Below are positions 18,774 to 26,798 of a stretch of DNA of 64,000 bases, piece by piece. Both the position numbers and the translations under genes were made by a program. Source of the DNA: Massilia agri (GTDB taxonomy: Bacteria > Pseudomonadota > Gammaproteobacteria > Burkholderiales > Burkholderiaceae_D). Below the pieces are notes generated by a model, which ran no database searches, was not told where the DNA came from, and saw only the letters and a program-made list of their open reading frames with translations. The stretch spans positions 186,001-250,000 of the forward strand of contig NZ_JANUHA010000005.1 in assembly GCF_024753255.1 (NCBI RefSeq). The letters are read 5' to 3'. Numbering within the stretch: position 1 is the stretch's first letter; each line of letters opens with the position of its first letter.

Positions 18774-18818
18774 TTGCCATTTTGTTGTCATTGAACGGAC
18801 ATCTTCGTTTGTTTTAAT
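18774..18818 (+). promoter_or_regulatory. Pho box with three half-sites and -10 element for phoX
   Basis: Three 7-mers repeat at an exact 11-base period: TTGCCAT (18774), TTGTCAT (18785) and CGGACAT (18796). The PhoB half-site consensus is CTGTCAT. The last half-site ends 10 bases before TTTAAT (18813-18818), the spacing seen where a Pho box replaces the -35 element. The leader to the phoX ATG would be about 55 bases. Confidence 0.7.
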
Positions 18819-18878
18819 GCATCGGCCATACCAAGACCGCCGGTGGGAACCGGCTCCATCACACATTGGAGATGCACA

Positions 18879-20381
18879 ATGACTGACAAGGACGTTTCGC
18901 CAAGCCGGCGCAATCTGCTCAAGGGCCTGGCCGGCTCGACCGCGCTGCCTTTCGTATCCGCCTTCGCCGCGCTGCAGTCGCAGCAGGCCATGGCCGCCAA
19001 CGGCGCCACCACCCTGGTCGACAGCCCCTACGGCCCGATCGCCCCGGTGAACGACATCACGACCGGCCTGCCGCTGCTGCAGCTGCCGGTCGGCTTCACC
19101 TATAAAAGTTTCGGCTGGCGCGGCGACCTGATGACGGACGGTCGCGCCTGCCCGGGCGGCCACGACGGCATGGGCGTGGTGCTGTCGCGCAAGGTCGGCC
19201 GCAGCACCGAGCTGGTGTTGGTGCGTAACCACGAGATCGGCGGCACCTCGCCAAGCAACTTCCTGAATGCGAGCGGCGTCTACGACGGCGGCAGCACCGG
19301 CGGCGGTTCGAGCAACAAGTTCGGCGGCGGCACCACCAACCTGCTGTTCCGCGACGGTAACTGGGTCAGCATGACCCCCAGCCTGGGCGGCACCCAGACC
19401 AACTGTGCCGGCGGCGTCACCCCCTGGGGCACCTGGCTGAGCTGCGAGGAAGTCGGCTCCGACAGCGTCAGCGCCTCGGGCAAGAAGCACGGCTACGTCT
19501 TCGAAGTGCATTCGGATCCGCGCCTGACCACCGGCCAGCCGATCGTCGGCATGGGCCGCTTCGCCCACGAAGCCGCCGCCGTCGACCCGGCCACCGGCAT
19601 CGTCTACCAGACCGAGGATTCCTCGGGCAAGTCGGGTTTCTACCGCTATGTGCCGGACATCCGCACGGGCGCCCCGGGCAGCCTGGCCATGGGTGGCGTG
19701 CTGCAGATGGCCAAGGTCAAGGGCGTCCATAACGTCAACCTGGCCAATGTGCCGGTGGACATGAAGTTCGAACTGGAATGGGTCACCATCCCCCGGCCGG
19801 ACGCCAACCGCGGCGACGCGACCGGCCCGAGCGGCGTGCGCATCACGAATGCGGCCGGTCCCTTCGTGCAGGGCTGGGAGCAGGGCGCGGCGCGCATGAA
19901 CCGCGGCGAAGGCATCTGGTACGCCCAGGGCAAGATGTACGTGATGGACACCTCGGGCGGCGCGGTGCAGCGCGGCAGCATCTGGGAGCTCGACCTGGCG
20001 AGCCAGGTCCTGACCTGCATCTACTCGAGCCCGAGCCAGCTGGTCGGCAATATGGGCGACAACCTGACCGTCAGCCCGCGCAACGCCATCCTGATCTGCG
20101 AAGACGCCTCGACCGCCGCCACCGACCCCTTCGGCTTCGGCCAGCGCCTGATGGGCCTCACCAGCCTCGGCGACGCCTACATCTTTGCCAAGAACAACAT
20201 CAACCTCAGCAGCGCCCAACTGAGCGCCGCCGGCAAGCTGACCTCGCTCGCGGGCGACCAGCGCGGCAACGAGTTCGCCGGCGCCTGCTTCGACCCGACC
20301 GGCCGCTACCTCTTCGTCAACATCCAGACCCCGGGCATCACCTTCGCGATCACCGGTCCCTGGGCCAAGGGCCCGCTGTAA
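18879..20381 (+). CDS. phoX: Tat-exported PhoX/DUF839-family alkaline phosphatase-like protein
   Basis: This 500-residue protein carries a twin-arginine signal, SRRNLLKGLAG, at residues 9-19 and a hydrophobic stretch ending near QQAMAANG. The body is a PhoX-like beta-propeller (DUF839) with VRNHEIGG, WGTWLSCEE and GRFAHEAAAVDP blocks; the acidic and His residues in these could bind Ca and Fe as in PhoX. It probably hydrolyses phosphate esters in the periplasm. The start at 18879 has a GGAG ribosome-binding site and begins 12 codons after an alternative upstream ATG that would push the twin arginines inward. A Pho box lies upstream. Confidence 0.85.
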   Translation: MTDKDVSPSRRNLLKGLAGSTALPFVSAFAALQSQQAMAANGATTLVDSPYGPIAPVNDITTGLPLLQLPVGFTYKSFGWRGDLMTDGRACPGGHDGMGVVLSRKVGRSTELVLVRNHEIGGTSPSNFLNASGVYDGGSTGGGSSNKFGGGTTNLLFRDGNWVSMTPSLGGTQTNCAGGVTPWGTWLSCEEVGSDSVSASGKKHGYVFEVHSDPRLTTGQPIVGMGRFAHEAAAVDPATGIVYQTEDSSGKSGFYRYVPDIRTGAPGSLAMGGVLQMAKVKGVHNVNLANVPVDMKFELEWVTIPRPDANRGDATGPSGVRITNAAGPFVQGWEQGAARMNRGEGIWYAQGKMYVMDTSGGAVQRGSIWELDLASQVLTCIYSSPSQLVGNMGDNLTVSPRNAILICEDASTAATDPFGFGQRLMGLTSLGDAYIFAKNNINLSSAQLSAAGKLTSLAGDQRGNEFAGACFDPTGRYLFVNIQTPGITFAITGPWAKGPL

Positions 20382-20400
20382 TCACTCATTGGAGAACCCC

Positions 20401-20976
20401 ATGAAATTCGCCAAACTGCTTGCCTTCGCCGGCGCCCTGACCCTGTCCTGCGCCGCCAACGCCGCCCTCTTGAGCGCCAGCACCGGCTCGAACCCGGTCA
20501 GCAATTACAGCACTGCCGGTTCGGTCTCCTTCGACCTCGACCTGCAGAATTTCAGCAGCAAGAGCCTGACCTTCACGCTGGAAGAAGACGACCTGCTGGG
20601 CCCCTTGAGCTTCGACGCCCTGGTGCGCAACCTGGCCGGCGCCGCACTGAACCGCTTCACTTTCAGCCTGCAGGGCATCCGCTTCGCGGCGCCCGGCACC
20701 GTGACCCCGGCATTTGGCAGCATCGAGCGGGTCGACAGCGGAGAGTTTGCCGCGGGCATCAGCTTCGCCGCGCCGGAGTATGCCGAGTTCCAGTTCGGCG
20801 ACGTATTCGGCGATGCCGGCGCGGCCGACTGGCTGCTCGACACCGCCGGCCTGCGCGCGGGCGACACCTTCACCATCACCGCCACCGTGCCGGAACCCTC
20901 ATCGGCCGCCCTGGTGCTGCCGATGCTGTGCATGGCCGGCCTGATGGCCGCTGCGCGCCGCCGCAAGAAGGATTGA
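20401..20976 (+). CDS. PEP-CTERM sorting-domain protein, co-operonic with phoX
   Basis: This 191-residue secreted protein has an N-terminal signal peptide (cleavage near CAANA). A beta-rich middle part follows. The C-terminus is a PEP-CTERM tripartite signal: VPEPSSAA, a hydrophobic helix, then ARRRKKD. PEP-CTERM proteins are processed by an exosortase (EpsH type) and often go to biofilm matrix. It starts 19 bases after the phoX stop with a GGAG ribosome-binding site, so it is probably phosphate-regulated with phoX. A terminator follows. Confidence 0.88.
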   Translation: MKFAKLLAFAGALTLSCAANAALLSASTGSNPVSNYSTAGSVSFDLDLQNFSSKSLTFTLEEDDLLGPLSFDALVRNLAGAALNRFTFSLQGIRFAAPGTVTPAFGSIERVDSGEFAAGISFAAPEYAEFQFGDVFGDAGAADWLLDTAGLRAGDTFTITATVPEPSSAALVLPMLCMAGLMAAARRRKKD

Positions 20977-20983
20977 TGTGCAT

Positions 20984-21014
20984 GGTCCGGCCGGGTTTTC
21001 GGCCGGACCATTTT
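20984..21014 (+). terminator. Rho-independent terminator after the phoX operon
   Basis: GGTCCGGCCG and CGGCCGGACC form a perfect 10-bp stem with a GGTTTT loop, followed by ATTTT. It lies 8 bases after the PEP-CTERM gene stop. A second short hairpin (TGGCGCAT-tcg-ATGCGCCA) follows at 21020-21038. Confidence 0.8.
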
Positions 21015-21190
21015 CGACCTGGCGCATTCGATGCGCCACGCATTGCTCCGGCGAGCCGGCCGTGCCAAGACGCGGCGCTTTGCACGGATCTTCTTACGCA
21101 TACGCCTGCAGCAGGCGGATCGCAGCCTGAGACCGCCGGCGGCTACAATGGCGTGCAACACACTTTTTTCCTGATTCCGAGACCAAGACC

Positions 21191-21655
21191 ATGCACATCT
21201 GGGTGGACGCCGACGCCTGTCCCGCCGTCATCAAGGACATCCTGTTCCGCGTGGCCGAGCGCCTGCAGCTGAACGTCACGCTGGTGGCCAACCAGCTGAT
21301 CAAGGTACCCGGCTCGCGCGTCATCCGCGCCCTGCAGGTGCCGGCCGGGCCGGACGTGGCCGATGCCGAGATCGTCGCGCGCGTGGAAGCGGGCGACATC
21401 GTGGTGACCGGCGACATCCCGTTCGCCGCCCAGGTACTGGAGAAGGGCGGCCTGCCGCTCAATCCGCGCGGAGAGTGGTACACCAGGGACACGATCGCCC
21501 AGCAGCTCTCCATGCGCGCCTTCATGGAAGAGCTGCGCGGCAGCGGCGTCGACACCGGCGGGCCGGCCGCCTTCAGCCAGGCGGACAGTCGAAACTTCGC
21601 GAATGCCCTCGACCGGCAACTGGCGCGCGTGGGCGTGCGCGCTCCGGCCCGATAA
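21191..21655 (+). CDS. yaiI: YaiI/YqxD family protein (DUF188, PIN-like)
   Basis: This 154-residue protein begins [11 protein letters not shown], the hallmark of the YaiI/UPF0178 family, and continues with [19 protein letters not shown] and FAAQVL. The conserved acidic residues resemble those of PIN-domain nucleases, but no activity is established. It appears monocistronic. Confidence 0.93.
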   Translation: MHIWVDADACPAVIKDILFRVAERLQLNVTLVANQLIKVPGSRVIRALQVPAGPDVADAEIVARVEAGDIVVTGDIPFAAQVLEKGGLPLNPRGEWYTRDTIAQQLSMRAFMEELRGSGVDTGGPAAFSQADSRNFANALDRQLARVGVRAPAR

Positions 21656-21782
21656 GGCTGAGGCGGCAGAACAACGTTTCCTGCTGTTTCGTGCCGAACG
21701 CAAGCGTGCGCGGCGGGTGCCATCCTCGCATCTGCTAGGCTTTCCCTATCGCCGTCGGGCCGGAGCCCGCGAGGAGATTGCA

Positions 21783-22361
21783 ATGTGGAAGCAAACCCTG
21801 GCCGGCCTTGGGCTGTCCCTCATCACGCTTGCGCCTGCGGCGCAGGCCGAGACCTTCTGGGAGTTCAGCTATACCGGCTTCGAGACCGGCGGCGTGTTCG
21901 ACCCGCGCCGTGAACTCGGCGGATTCTTCGTCGGCGAAGACCTGGATGGGGACGGCGTCGTCGTGCAGGGCGAGTTGTCGCGTTTCTACCTGGACTCCCT
22001 CGAATTCGATGTGCGCGAGTTCAGCTACTGCGGGGGCGGCGGCTTCTATTGCGAGGTAAGCGATTTCCGCTACAGCCTCGACGGCGAACTCTACTTCAAG
22101 GCGGAATGGCTTTACACGGACGAGGCTGCGCGCTCGACCTTCTACGTCACCGCTGGCGACAAGATGGAAGGCGGCGGCTATGTCGGCAATGGCGAATCGA
22201 ACTGGACCGTCTGGCGCTGGACCGACCAGACCCGCTTCACGATCAGCCCACCCCCGGTGCCCGAGCCGGGACAGGCCACGATGGCAGCGGGTGGCCTGCT
22301 GGTGCTGGGAGCGTGGGGCGCCGCGCGACGGCGGGCGAGGCCTGCCGTCTCGTACGCCTGA
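21783..22361 (+). CDS. PEP-CTERM protein with EF-hand-like Ca loop (paralogue A)
   Basis: This 192-residue secreted protein has a signal peptide ending near AAQA. The mature part starts ETFWEFSYTGF and contains a single EF-hand-like loop, DLDGDGVVVQGEL, followed by a Cys pair (YCGGGGFYC). It ends with a PEP-CTERM signal, VPEPGQATM plus a hydrophobic helix plus ARRRARP. The start at 21783 is set by a GAGGAGA ribosome-binding site. It is a paralogue of the protein at 38787-39329: same order of WxFSxxGF, DLDGDG loop and Cys pair. Function unknown; possibly a Ca-dependent surface or matrix protein. Confidence 0.82.
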   Translation: MWKQTLAGLGLSLITLAPAAQAETFWEFSYTGFETGGVFDPRRELGGFFVGEDLDGDGVVVQGELSRFYLDSLEFDVREFSYCGGGGFYCEVSDFRYSLDGELYFKAEWLYTDEAARSTFYVTAGDKMEGGGYVGNGESNWTVWRWTDQTRFTISPPPVPEPGQATMAAGGLLVLGAWGAARRRARPAVSYA

Positions 22362-22386
22362 TGTGCGCCGGCCCGCGCGCGCGCGT

Positions 22387-22785
22387 TCAAGGATGCTGCC
22401 GTTCGTTCCGGTAGCTGCATCGTCCTTCGGCGCCATTGCAGTCGAACACCCAGGTATCGTCATCCTGCGAAACGATGCGCATCTCGCGACCCTGGCGGAC
22501 AGCTGGCCTTGTCCTGGCGAGCAGCCATGGGTAATGCTCGGGAGCAAAGCGAAACTCGCCGGACGCCTCGTTCAGGTCGAGATTATGCACGGTCACGATG
22601 TCCTGCGATGACGGTGGCAGAATGTCCGGCAGCCAGCCGCCTTCGAACAGGCTGTCGTCGCGCGCAGCCTGTAGCGTGGCGTAGCGGCTCTTTACCACGT
22701 CGCTGGGCAGGAACAGCAGGAGCAGCCAGAAGGCGGCCAGGCACCCCGGCAGGGTCCACGCCAGCGTTTTCAGCGCACGCTTCAA
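22387..22785 (-). CDS. Small single-pass membrane protein overlapping oxyR
   Basis: The 132-residue product has an N-terminal hydrophobic helix (TLPGCLAAFWLLLLFLP, residues 11-27). A periplasmic-looking domain follows, with PPSSQDIVTVHNLDLNEASG and two late Cys (FDCNGAEGRCSY). No ATG or GTG is available in frame near the start. A TTG at 22783-22785 overlaps the oxyR stop as TTGA, implying translational coupling. The family is not recognised. The protein-like sequence, the TM segment and the clean stop before the convergent PEP-CTERM gene support a real gene. Confidence 0.65.
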   Translation of the reverse strand: MKRALKTLAWTLPGCLAAFWLLLLFLPSDVVKSRYATLQAARDDSLFEGGWLPDILPPSSQDIVTVHNLDLNEASGEFRFAPEHYPWLLARTRPAVRQGREMRIVSQDDDTWVFDCNGAEGRCSYRNERQHP

Positions 22786-23723
22786 GCCGCCGCTTCGAGC
22801 GCCACCATCTCGATGCCCGGCAGCTTGCAATCGCCCACCGCCATGGCCACCGCATCGATCGCGGCGCGCCGGGTGAAGCTCTTGCGCCATACGATCACCA
22901 CGCGGCGCGAAGGCGCCGGGTCGGAGAATGGGACGTAGGTCAGCAGGCCGTTCGGGTCGTGCATGTCGGCCACCGAGGCGCGCGGCAGCACGGTCAGGCC
23001 GATGCCGCTGGCCACCATGTGGCGGATGGTCTCGAGCGAAGACCCCTCGAAGGTGCGCTGCATGCCGTTGCCGGGCGAGGAGTAGCGCGCCATCTCCGGG
23101 CACACTTCCAGCACCTGGTCGCGGAAGCAGTGGCCGGCGCCCAGCAGCAGCATGGTTTCCAGTTTCAGGTCGTCGGCCGGGATTTCCTTGCGCTTGGCCC
23201 AGGGGTGGGAGCGCGGCATGGCGACGACGAAAGGCTCGTCGTACAGGGTCTGCATCGACATCCCGTGGTCCGGGAGGGGCAGGGCCACGATGGCGGCGTC
23301 GAGCTCGCCCTGGCGCAGCAGTTCGAGCAGTTTGTGCGTGTAGTTCTCCTGCAGCACCAGCGGCATCTGCGGCACGGTGTCGATCAGGCGTTTCACCAGT
23401 GGCGGCAGCAGGTAGGGGCCGATGGTGTAGATCACGCCCAGGCGCAGCGGCCCGGCCAGCGGATCCTTGTTCTGCTTGGCCAGTTCCTTGATGGCGGCGG
23501 TCTGCTCCAGCACGCGCTCGGCCTGGGCCACGATCTGGGCGCCCAGCGGCGTCACCGAGACTTCGGAACCCCCGCGTTCGAACAGGGTCACCCCAAGCTC
23601 GTCTTCGAGCTTCTTGATCGCGACGGACAGGGTGGGTTGGGCTACGAAGCAGGCTTCGGCGGCATGGCCAAAGTGTTTGGCGCGCGCGACGGCGACGATG
23701 TATTTCAGCTCGGTCAGTGTCAT
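22782..23723 (-). CDS. oxyR: Hydrogen-peroxide-sensing LysR regulator OxyR
   Basis: This 313-residue LysR protein has the helix-turn-helix motif in residues 1-60. In the effector domain GAGHCFRDQVLEVC places Cys199 and Cys208 exactly at the E. coli OxyR redox positions, followed by the SSLETIRHMVASG motif. The start MTLTELKYIV at 23723 gives the standard N-terminus; an upstream Met would add 17 residues. It activates peroxide-defence genes. No catalase or ahpC is adjacent in this window. Its stop overlaps the next small gene. Confidence 0.94.
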   Translation of the reverse strand: MTLTELKYIVAVARAKHFGHAAEACFVAQPTLSVAIKKLEDELGVTLFERGGSEVSVTPLGAQIVAQAERVLEQTAAIKELAKQNKDPLAGPLRLGVIYTIGPYLLPPLVKRLIDTVPQMPLVLQENYTHKLLELLRQGELDAAIVALPLPDHGMSMQTLYDEPFVVAMPRSHPWAKRKEIPADDLKLETMLLLGAGHCFRDQVLEVCPEMARYSSPGNGMQRTFEGSSLETIRHMVASGIGLTVLPRASVADMHDPNGLLTYVPFSDPAPSRRVVIVWRKSFTRRAAIDAVAMAVGDCKLPGIEMVALEAAA

Positions 23724-23794
23724 AGGTTCTTTTGCCCAGGTTGGCGCCACTGTGTTGACGCCATCCTGACACAATGTTGGCTATTAGTCAGCCA

Positions 23795-23846
23795 CGATTT
23801 CATATTCTATCGAAATCGACTGCCTCGCATCCGACATCTATATAAT
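23795..23846 (+). promoter_or_regulatory. Inverted repeat and -10-like element upstream of the second pilU
   Basis: CGATTTC (23795-23801) and GAAATCG (23812-23818) form a 7-bp inverted repeat with a 10-base spacer in the divergent oxyR/pilU2 region. Downstream lies TATAAT at 23841-23846 with a weak TCGACT upstream (19-base spacing). A promoter for the ATPase gene is plausible. The regulator is unknown; OxyR is a candidate by position only. Confidence 0.4.
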
Positions 23847-23887
23847 TGCCGGGCAGGAAGTTAGCCTGTGTTCTCGCGAGGTACCCC

Positions 23888-25072
23888 ATGTCGTCGACCT
23901 TCGGCCCGGCGGAAGCCCAGGCCTATATCCACAAGCTGCTGACGGTGATGCACCACCAGGGCGGCTCCGACCTCTTCATCTCCAGCGATTTCCCGCCCAG
24001 CATGAAGCACCAGGGCGCGATGAAGCCCCTGAGCCAGCAGCGCCTGTCCGGCGAGGTCACCCGTGCCCTGGCGCTGTCGCTGATGAACGAGCGCCAGCGC
24101 GCCGAGTTCGAAGCCGAGATGGAGTGCAATTTCGCGATCTCGCTGCCGGGCGTATGCCGTTTCCGCGTCAACGTTTTCGTGCAGCAGCAGAGCGTGGGCA
24201 TGGTGGTGCGCACCATCGCCTCCGAGATCCCGAACTTCGAAAAGCTCGACCTGCCCGAGGTGCTCAAGGAAGTCGTGATGACCAAGCGCGGCCTGGTGCT
24301 GGTGGTCGGCGGCACCGGCTCCGGCAAGTCCACCACGCTGGCGGCGATGATCGACTACCGCAACAGCAATTCGGCCGGCCACATCATCACGGTCGAAGAC
24401 CCGGTGGAGTACGTCCACAAGAACAAGAACTGCCTGGTCACGCACCGCGAGGTGGGCGTGGACACCCACTCCTGGCACAACGCCCTGAAGAACACGCTGC
24501 GCCAGGCGCCGGACGTGATCCTGATCGGCGAGATCCGCGACACCGAGACCATGGAGCACGCGATCGCCTTCGCCGAGACCGGCCACCTGTGCCTGGGCAC
24601 GCTGCATGCGAACAATGCGAACCAGACGCTCGACCGCATCATCAACTTCTTCCCGGAAGAGCGCCGCAACCAGCTGCTGATGGACCTGTCCTCGAACCTG
24701 CGCGCGGTGGTCTCGCAGCGCCTGATCCGCACCGAGGACGGCAAGGGCCGCAAGGCGGCCATCGAAATCCTCCTGAACACCCCGACCATCAGCGAGATGA
24801 TCCTGAAGGGGAACTTCCAGAACATCAAGGAGATCATGCACAAGTCGCGCGAGCTCGGCATGTGCACCTTCGACCAGGCGCTGTACGAGCTCTACAACAA
24901 GGGCTATATCGGCTACGACGAAGCGATCCGCAATGCCGACTCGGCCAACGGCCTGCGCCTGCAGATCAAGCTGTCCGGCGAGCGCAAGGGGCCGGGCGAG
25001 GGCGGAGGCGCCTCGCCTTCGCTGTCCATGGCGATCGAGGAAGAACCGAAAGACGACGCTCCCAACACCTGA
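23888..25072 (+). CDS. Second PilU/PilT-family twitching ATPase
   Basis: This 394-residue ATPase resembles the PilU at 12918-14054 throughout: N-terminal GGSDLFISSDFPP, Walker A GGTGSGKSTT, VEDPVEYVH, LIGEIRDTETM, TGHLCLGTLHANNAN, and a C-terminal IRNADSANGLRLQIKL. It carries an extra C-terminal Gly/Ser/acidic tail of about 28 residues. It is not next to pilT. It may be an accessory retraction motor or a divergent duplicate. The start at 23888 (MSSTFGP) avoids a 14-residue leader. The heptose adenylyltransferase gene follows 6 bases later. Confidence 0.85.
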   Translation: MSSTFGPAEAQAYIHKLLTVMHHQGGSDLFISSDFPPSMKHQGAMKPLSQQRLSGEVTRALALSLMNERQRAEFEAEMECNFAISLPGVCRFRVNVFVQQQSVGMVVRTIASEIPNFEKLDLPEVLKEVVMTKRGLVLVVGGTGSGKSTTLAAMIDYRNSNSAGHIITVEDPVEYVHKNKNCLVTHREVGVDTHSWHNALKNTLRQAPDVILIGEIRDTETMEHAIAFAETGHLCLGTLHANNANQTLDRIINFFPEERRNQLLMDLSSNLRAVVSQRLIRTEDGKGRKAAIEILLNTPTISEMILKGNFQNIKEIMHKSRELGMCTFDQALYELYNKGYIGYDEAIRNADSANGLRLQIKLSGERKGPGEGGGASPSLSMAIEEEPKDDAPNT

Positions 25073-25078
25073 CTACTT

Positions 25079-25552
25079 ATGCCAGCATTCGAAACCAAGA
25101 TCTGCACGCGCGCCGAGCTGGCGCAGCGTATCGCCCACTTACCGAAACCGGTGGTGCTCACCAACGGCGTGTTCGACATCCTGCACCGCGGCCACGTCAC
25201 CTATCTCGCCCAGGCGCGCGAGCTGGGTGCTTCGCTGGTGGTGGCCGCCAACACCGACGCCTCGGTCAAACGCCTCGGCAAGGGCGACGACCGCCCGCAC
25301 AACACCCTGGCCGATCGCATGGCGGTGCTGGCGGCGCTCGAGTCAGTGAGCCTGGTGGTGGACTTCGACGAGGACACCGCGTTGGAAGTGGTGTTAGAGG
25401 CGAAGCCGGAGATTTACGCCAAGGGCGGCGATTACGACATGACGCAGATCCCGGAAGGGCAGGCGGTGCTGGCCTACGGCGGACGTGCGGTGGCGATCGA
25501 CTTCGAGCACGATCGCTCCACGACGAAACTCGTCGCCAAGATCCGCGGCTGA
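25079..25552 (+). CDS. rfaE2: D-glycero-beta-D-manno-heptose 1-phosphate adenylyltransferase
   Basis: This 157-residue nucleotidyltransferase corresponds to the C-terminal domain of HldE. The HxGH motif is HRGH at residues 36-39 inside GVFDILHRGHVTYL, and KGGDYD plus a Lys-rich end complete the fold. It makes ADP-heptose for LPS inner core. The kinase domain is not fused here, as in other beta-proteobacteria with split RfaE1/RfaE2. It follows the PilU-like gene by 6 bases and precedes a BIME element. Confidence 0.93.
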   Translation: MPAFETKICTRAELAQRIAHLPKPVVLTNGVFDILHRGHVTYLAQARELGASLVVAANTDASVKRLGKGDDRPHNTLADRMAVLAALESVSLVVDFDEDTALEVVLEAKPEIYAKGGDYDMTQIPEGQAVLAYGGRAVAIDFEHDRSTTKLVAKIRG

Positions 25553-25556
25553 TCCC

Positions 25557-25655
25557 GTAGGGTGGGCGGTCCTCCGCCCACGCGTTCAACTCACGGATGC
25601 ACTGTGGGGAAGCGTTCTCTTGTTGAACGCGTGGGCAAAGGATTGCCCACCCTAC
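25557..25655. repeat. BIME-like element, copy 2
   Basis: The element is 99 bp with ends GTAGGGTGG and CCACCCTAC. The left unit folds as GTGGGCGG-tcct-CCGCCCAC and the right as GTGGGCAA-agga-TTGCCCAC, with inner boxes GCGTTCAAC and GTTGAACGCG. The right GTAG provides the stop codon of the convergent DUF1501 gene. It is the same length as copy 5 and the most regular copy in the window. Confidence 0.85.
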
Positions 25656-26794
25656 GACTGCAACAGTCGATCGAGCGGCTTGCCGGGCTTCGAATCCGGG
25701 AACAGTACCTTTGCCATGCGTCCCGGATCGGCCTTGAACGCTTCCGCGCAAGCCTGCACGATCAGCGAATCCAGCCCCAGCGTCGGCCGCAGGTCGCGCC
25801 CTTCCAGCAGGTCGGATGGTCCCAGCCCCGGCCAGTCCGCTACCACCCGTCCCCCTTTCACGGCGCCGCCCAGCAGCATGGCCGCCGCCCCGGTTCCGTG
25901 ATCGGTCCCGCCGGTGCCGTTAGCCGCGGCGGTACGCCCGAATTCGGTCGCGACCAGGATCACGGTCTGGTCCCAGGCCGGCCCCATTCCCTGGCGCAGG
26001 CCGGCGACCATGCTGTCCAGGTTGCGCAGCTGGTTGGCGAGGCGTCCGTTCTGTCCGCTGTGCGTGTCCCAGCCATTCGTTTCGATCATCGCGATGCGCG
26101 GGCCGTCGGCGCGCGCGAGGAAGCTGGCGGCCATGCGGCCGGTCTCCTGAGGATTCTGGCGCGCCTGCGCATCGAGGCCGCCAGCCATGGCGCGCGCTTC
26201 CCGGGCTGCCGACCAGAGCGCATGCAGCTGCGGGTCCTGCCCGTATAGCTGCTCGATGCGCAGCATCAGGTCCTCGTTGGCATGCGGCAGGCTGGAGGGC
26301 GCGTAGGAGCTGACTTCGAGCGCGCCGCGCATCGCCATCGGCACCGTGGGCGAGAAGGCGATGCCTTCGCGGCCGCGGCGCGACAGGGATGCCAGCAGGC
26401 GGTTCATCCAGCCGTCCTTCAGCGCATATGGCGCCTTGCCGCCGGTCTCCAGCACGTTCTGGCCGTCGAAGTGCGAGCGCTCGCGGTAGGGCGAAGCCAC
26501 CGCGTGGAAGAAGGTGGCCTGGCCGGCGTCGTAGAGGCTTTTCAGTTCGGCCAGCGAGGGGTGGAGGGCGAAGGTGCCATCGAGCTTGCTGGTCGCGTCG
26601 GGGCCGATGGCGAGCTCGCCGCGCAGGGCCGCGTAGGCCGGATCGGCGTAGGGAATCACCGTGTTCAGGCCGTCGGCCGCGCCGCGCTGGAGGATGAAGA
26701 TGAAGCGGCGGCTGGTCGGCGCCTGCGCGAAGGTGATGCGCGGGGCGGCGAGCAGGGCGCAAGCGCCGGCCAGGAAGTGTCGTCGGCTCGTCAT
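25652..26794 (-). CDS. DUF1501 family Tat-exported protein
   Basis: This 380-residue protein starts MTSRRHFLAGACALLAAP, a Tat-type signal. The mature part has an alkaline-phosphatase/sulfatase-like DUF1501 fold with IFILQRGAADGLN, SHFDGQNVLETGG, NGWDTHSGQ and TEFGRTAAANGTGGTDHGTG motifs, whose Asp and His residues could bind metals. It is paired with the DUF1800 gene upstream (4-base gap, GAGGAGG ribosome-binding site). The pair is common in environmental bacteria and its function is not settled. The stop lies in a BIME end. Confidence 0.9.
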   Translation of the reverse strand: MTSRRHFLAGACALLAAPRITFAQAPTSRRFIFILQRGAADGLNTVIPYADPAYAALRGELAIGPDATSKLDGTFALHPSLAELKSLYDAGQATFFHAVASPYRERSHFDGQNVLETGGKAPYALKDGWMNRLLASLSRRGREGIAFSPTVPMAMRGALEVSSYAPSSLPHANEDLMLRIEQLYGQDPQLHALWSAAREARAMAGGLDAQARQNPQETGRMAASFLARADGPRIAMIETNGWDTHSGQNGRLANQLRNLDSMVAGLRQGMGPAWDQTVILVATEFGRTAAANGTGGTDHGTGAAAMLLGGAVKGGRVVADWPGLGPSDLLEGRDLRPTLGLDSLIVQACAEAFKADPGRMAKVLFPDSKPGKPLDRLLQS

Positions 26795-26798
26795 CGAT

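Noticed and set aside
25557..25655. Short peptides such as GWAV-PRPRVQ and NAWA-DRPPY read through the BIME copies
   Set aside because: These are translations of the repeat itself and recur in every copy; they are not genes.
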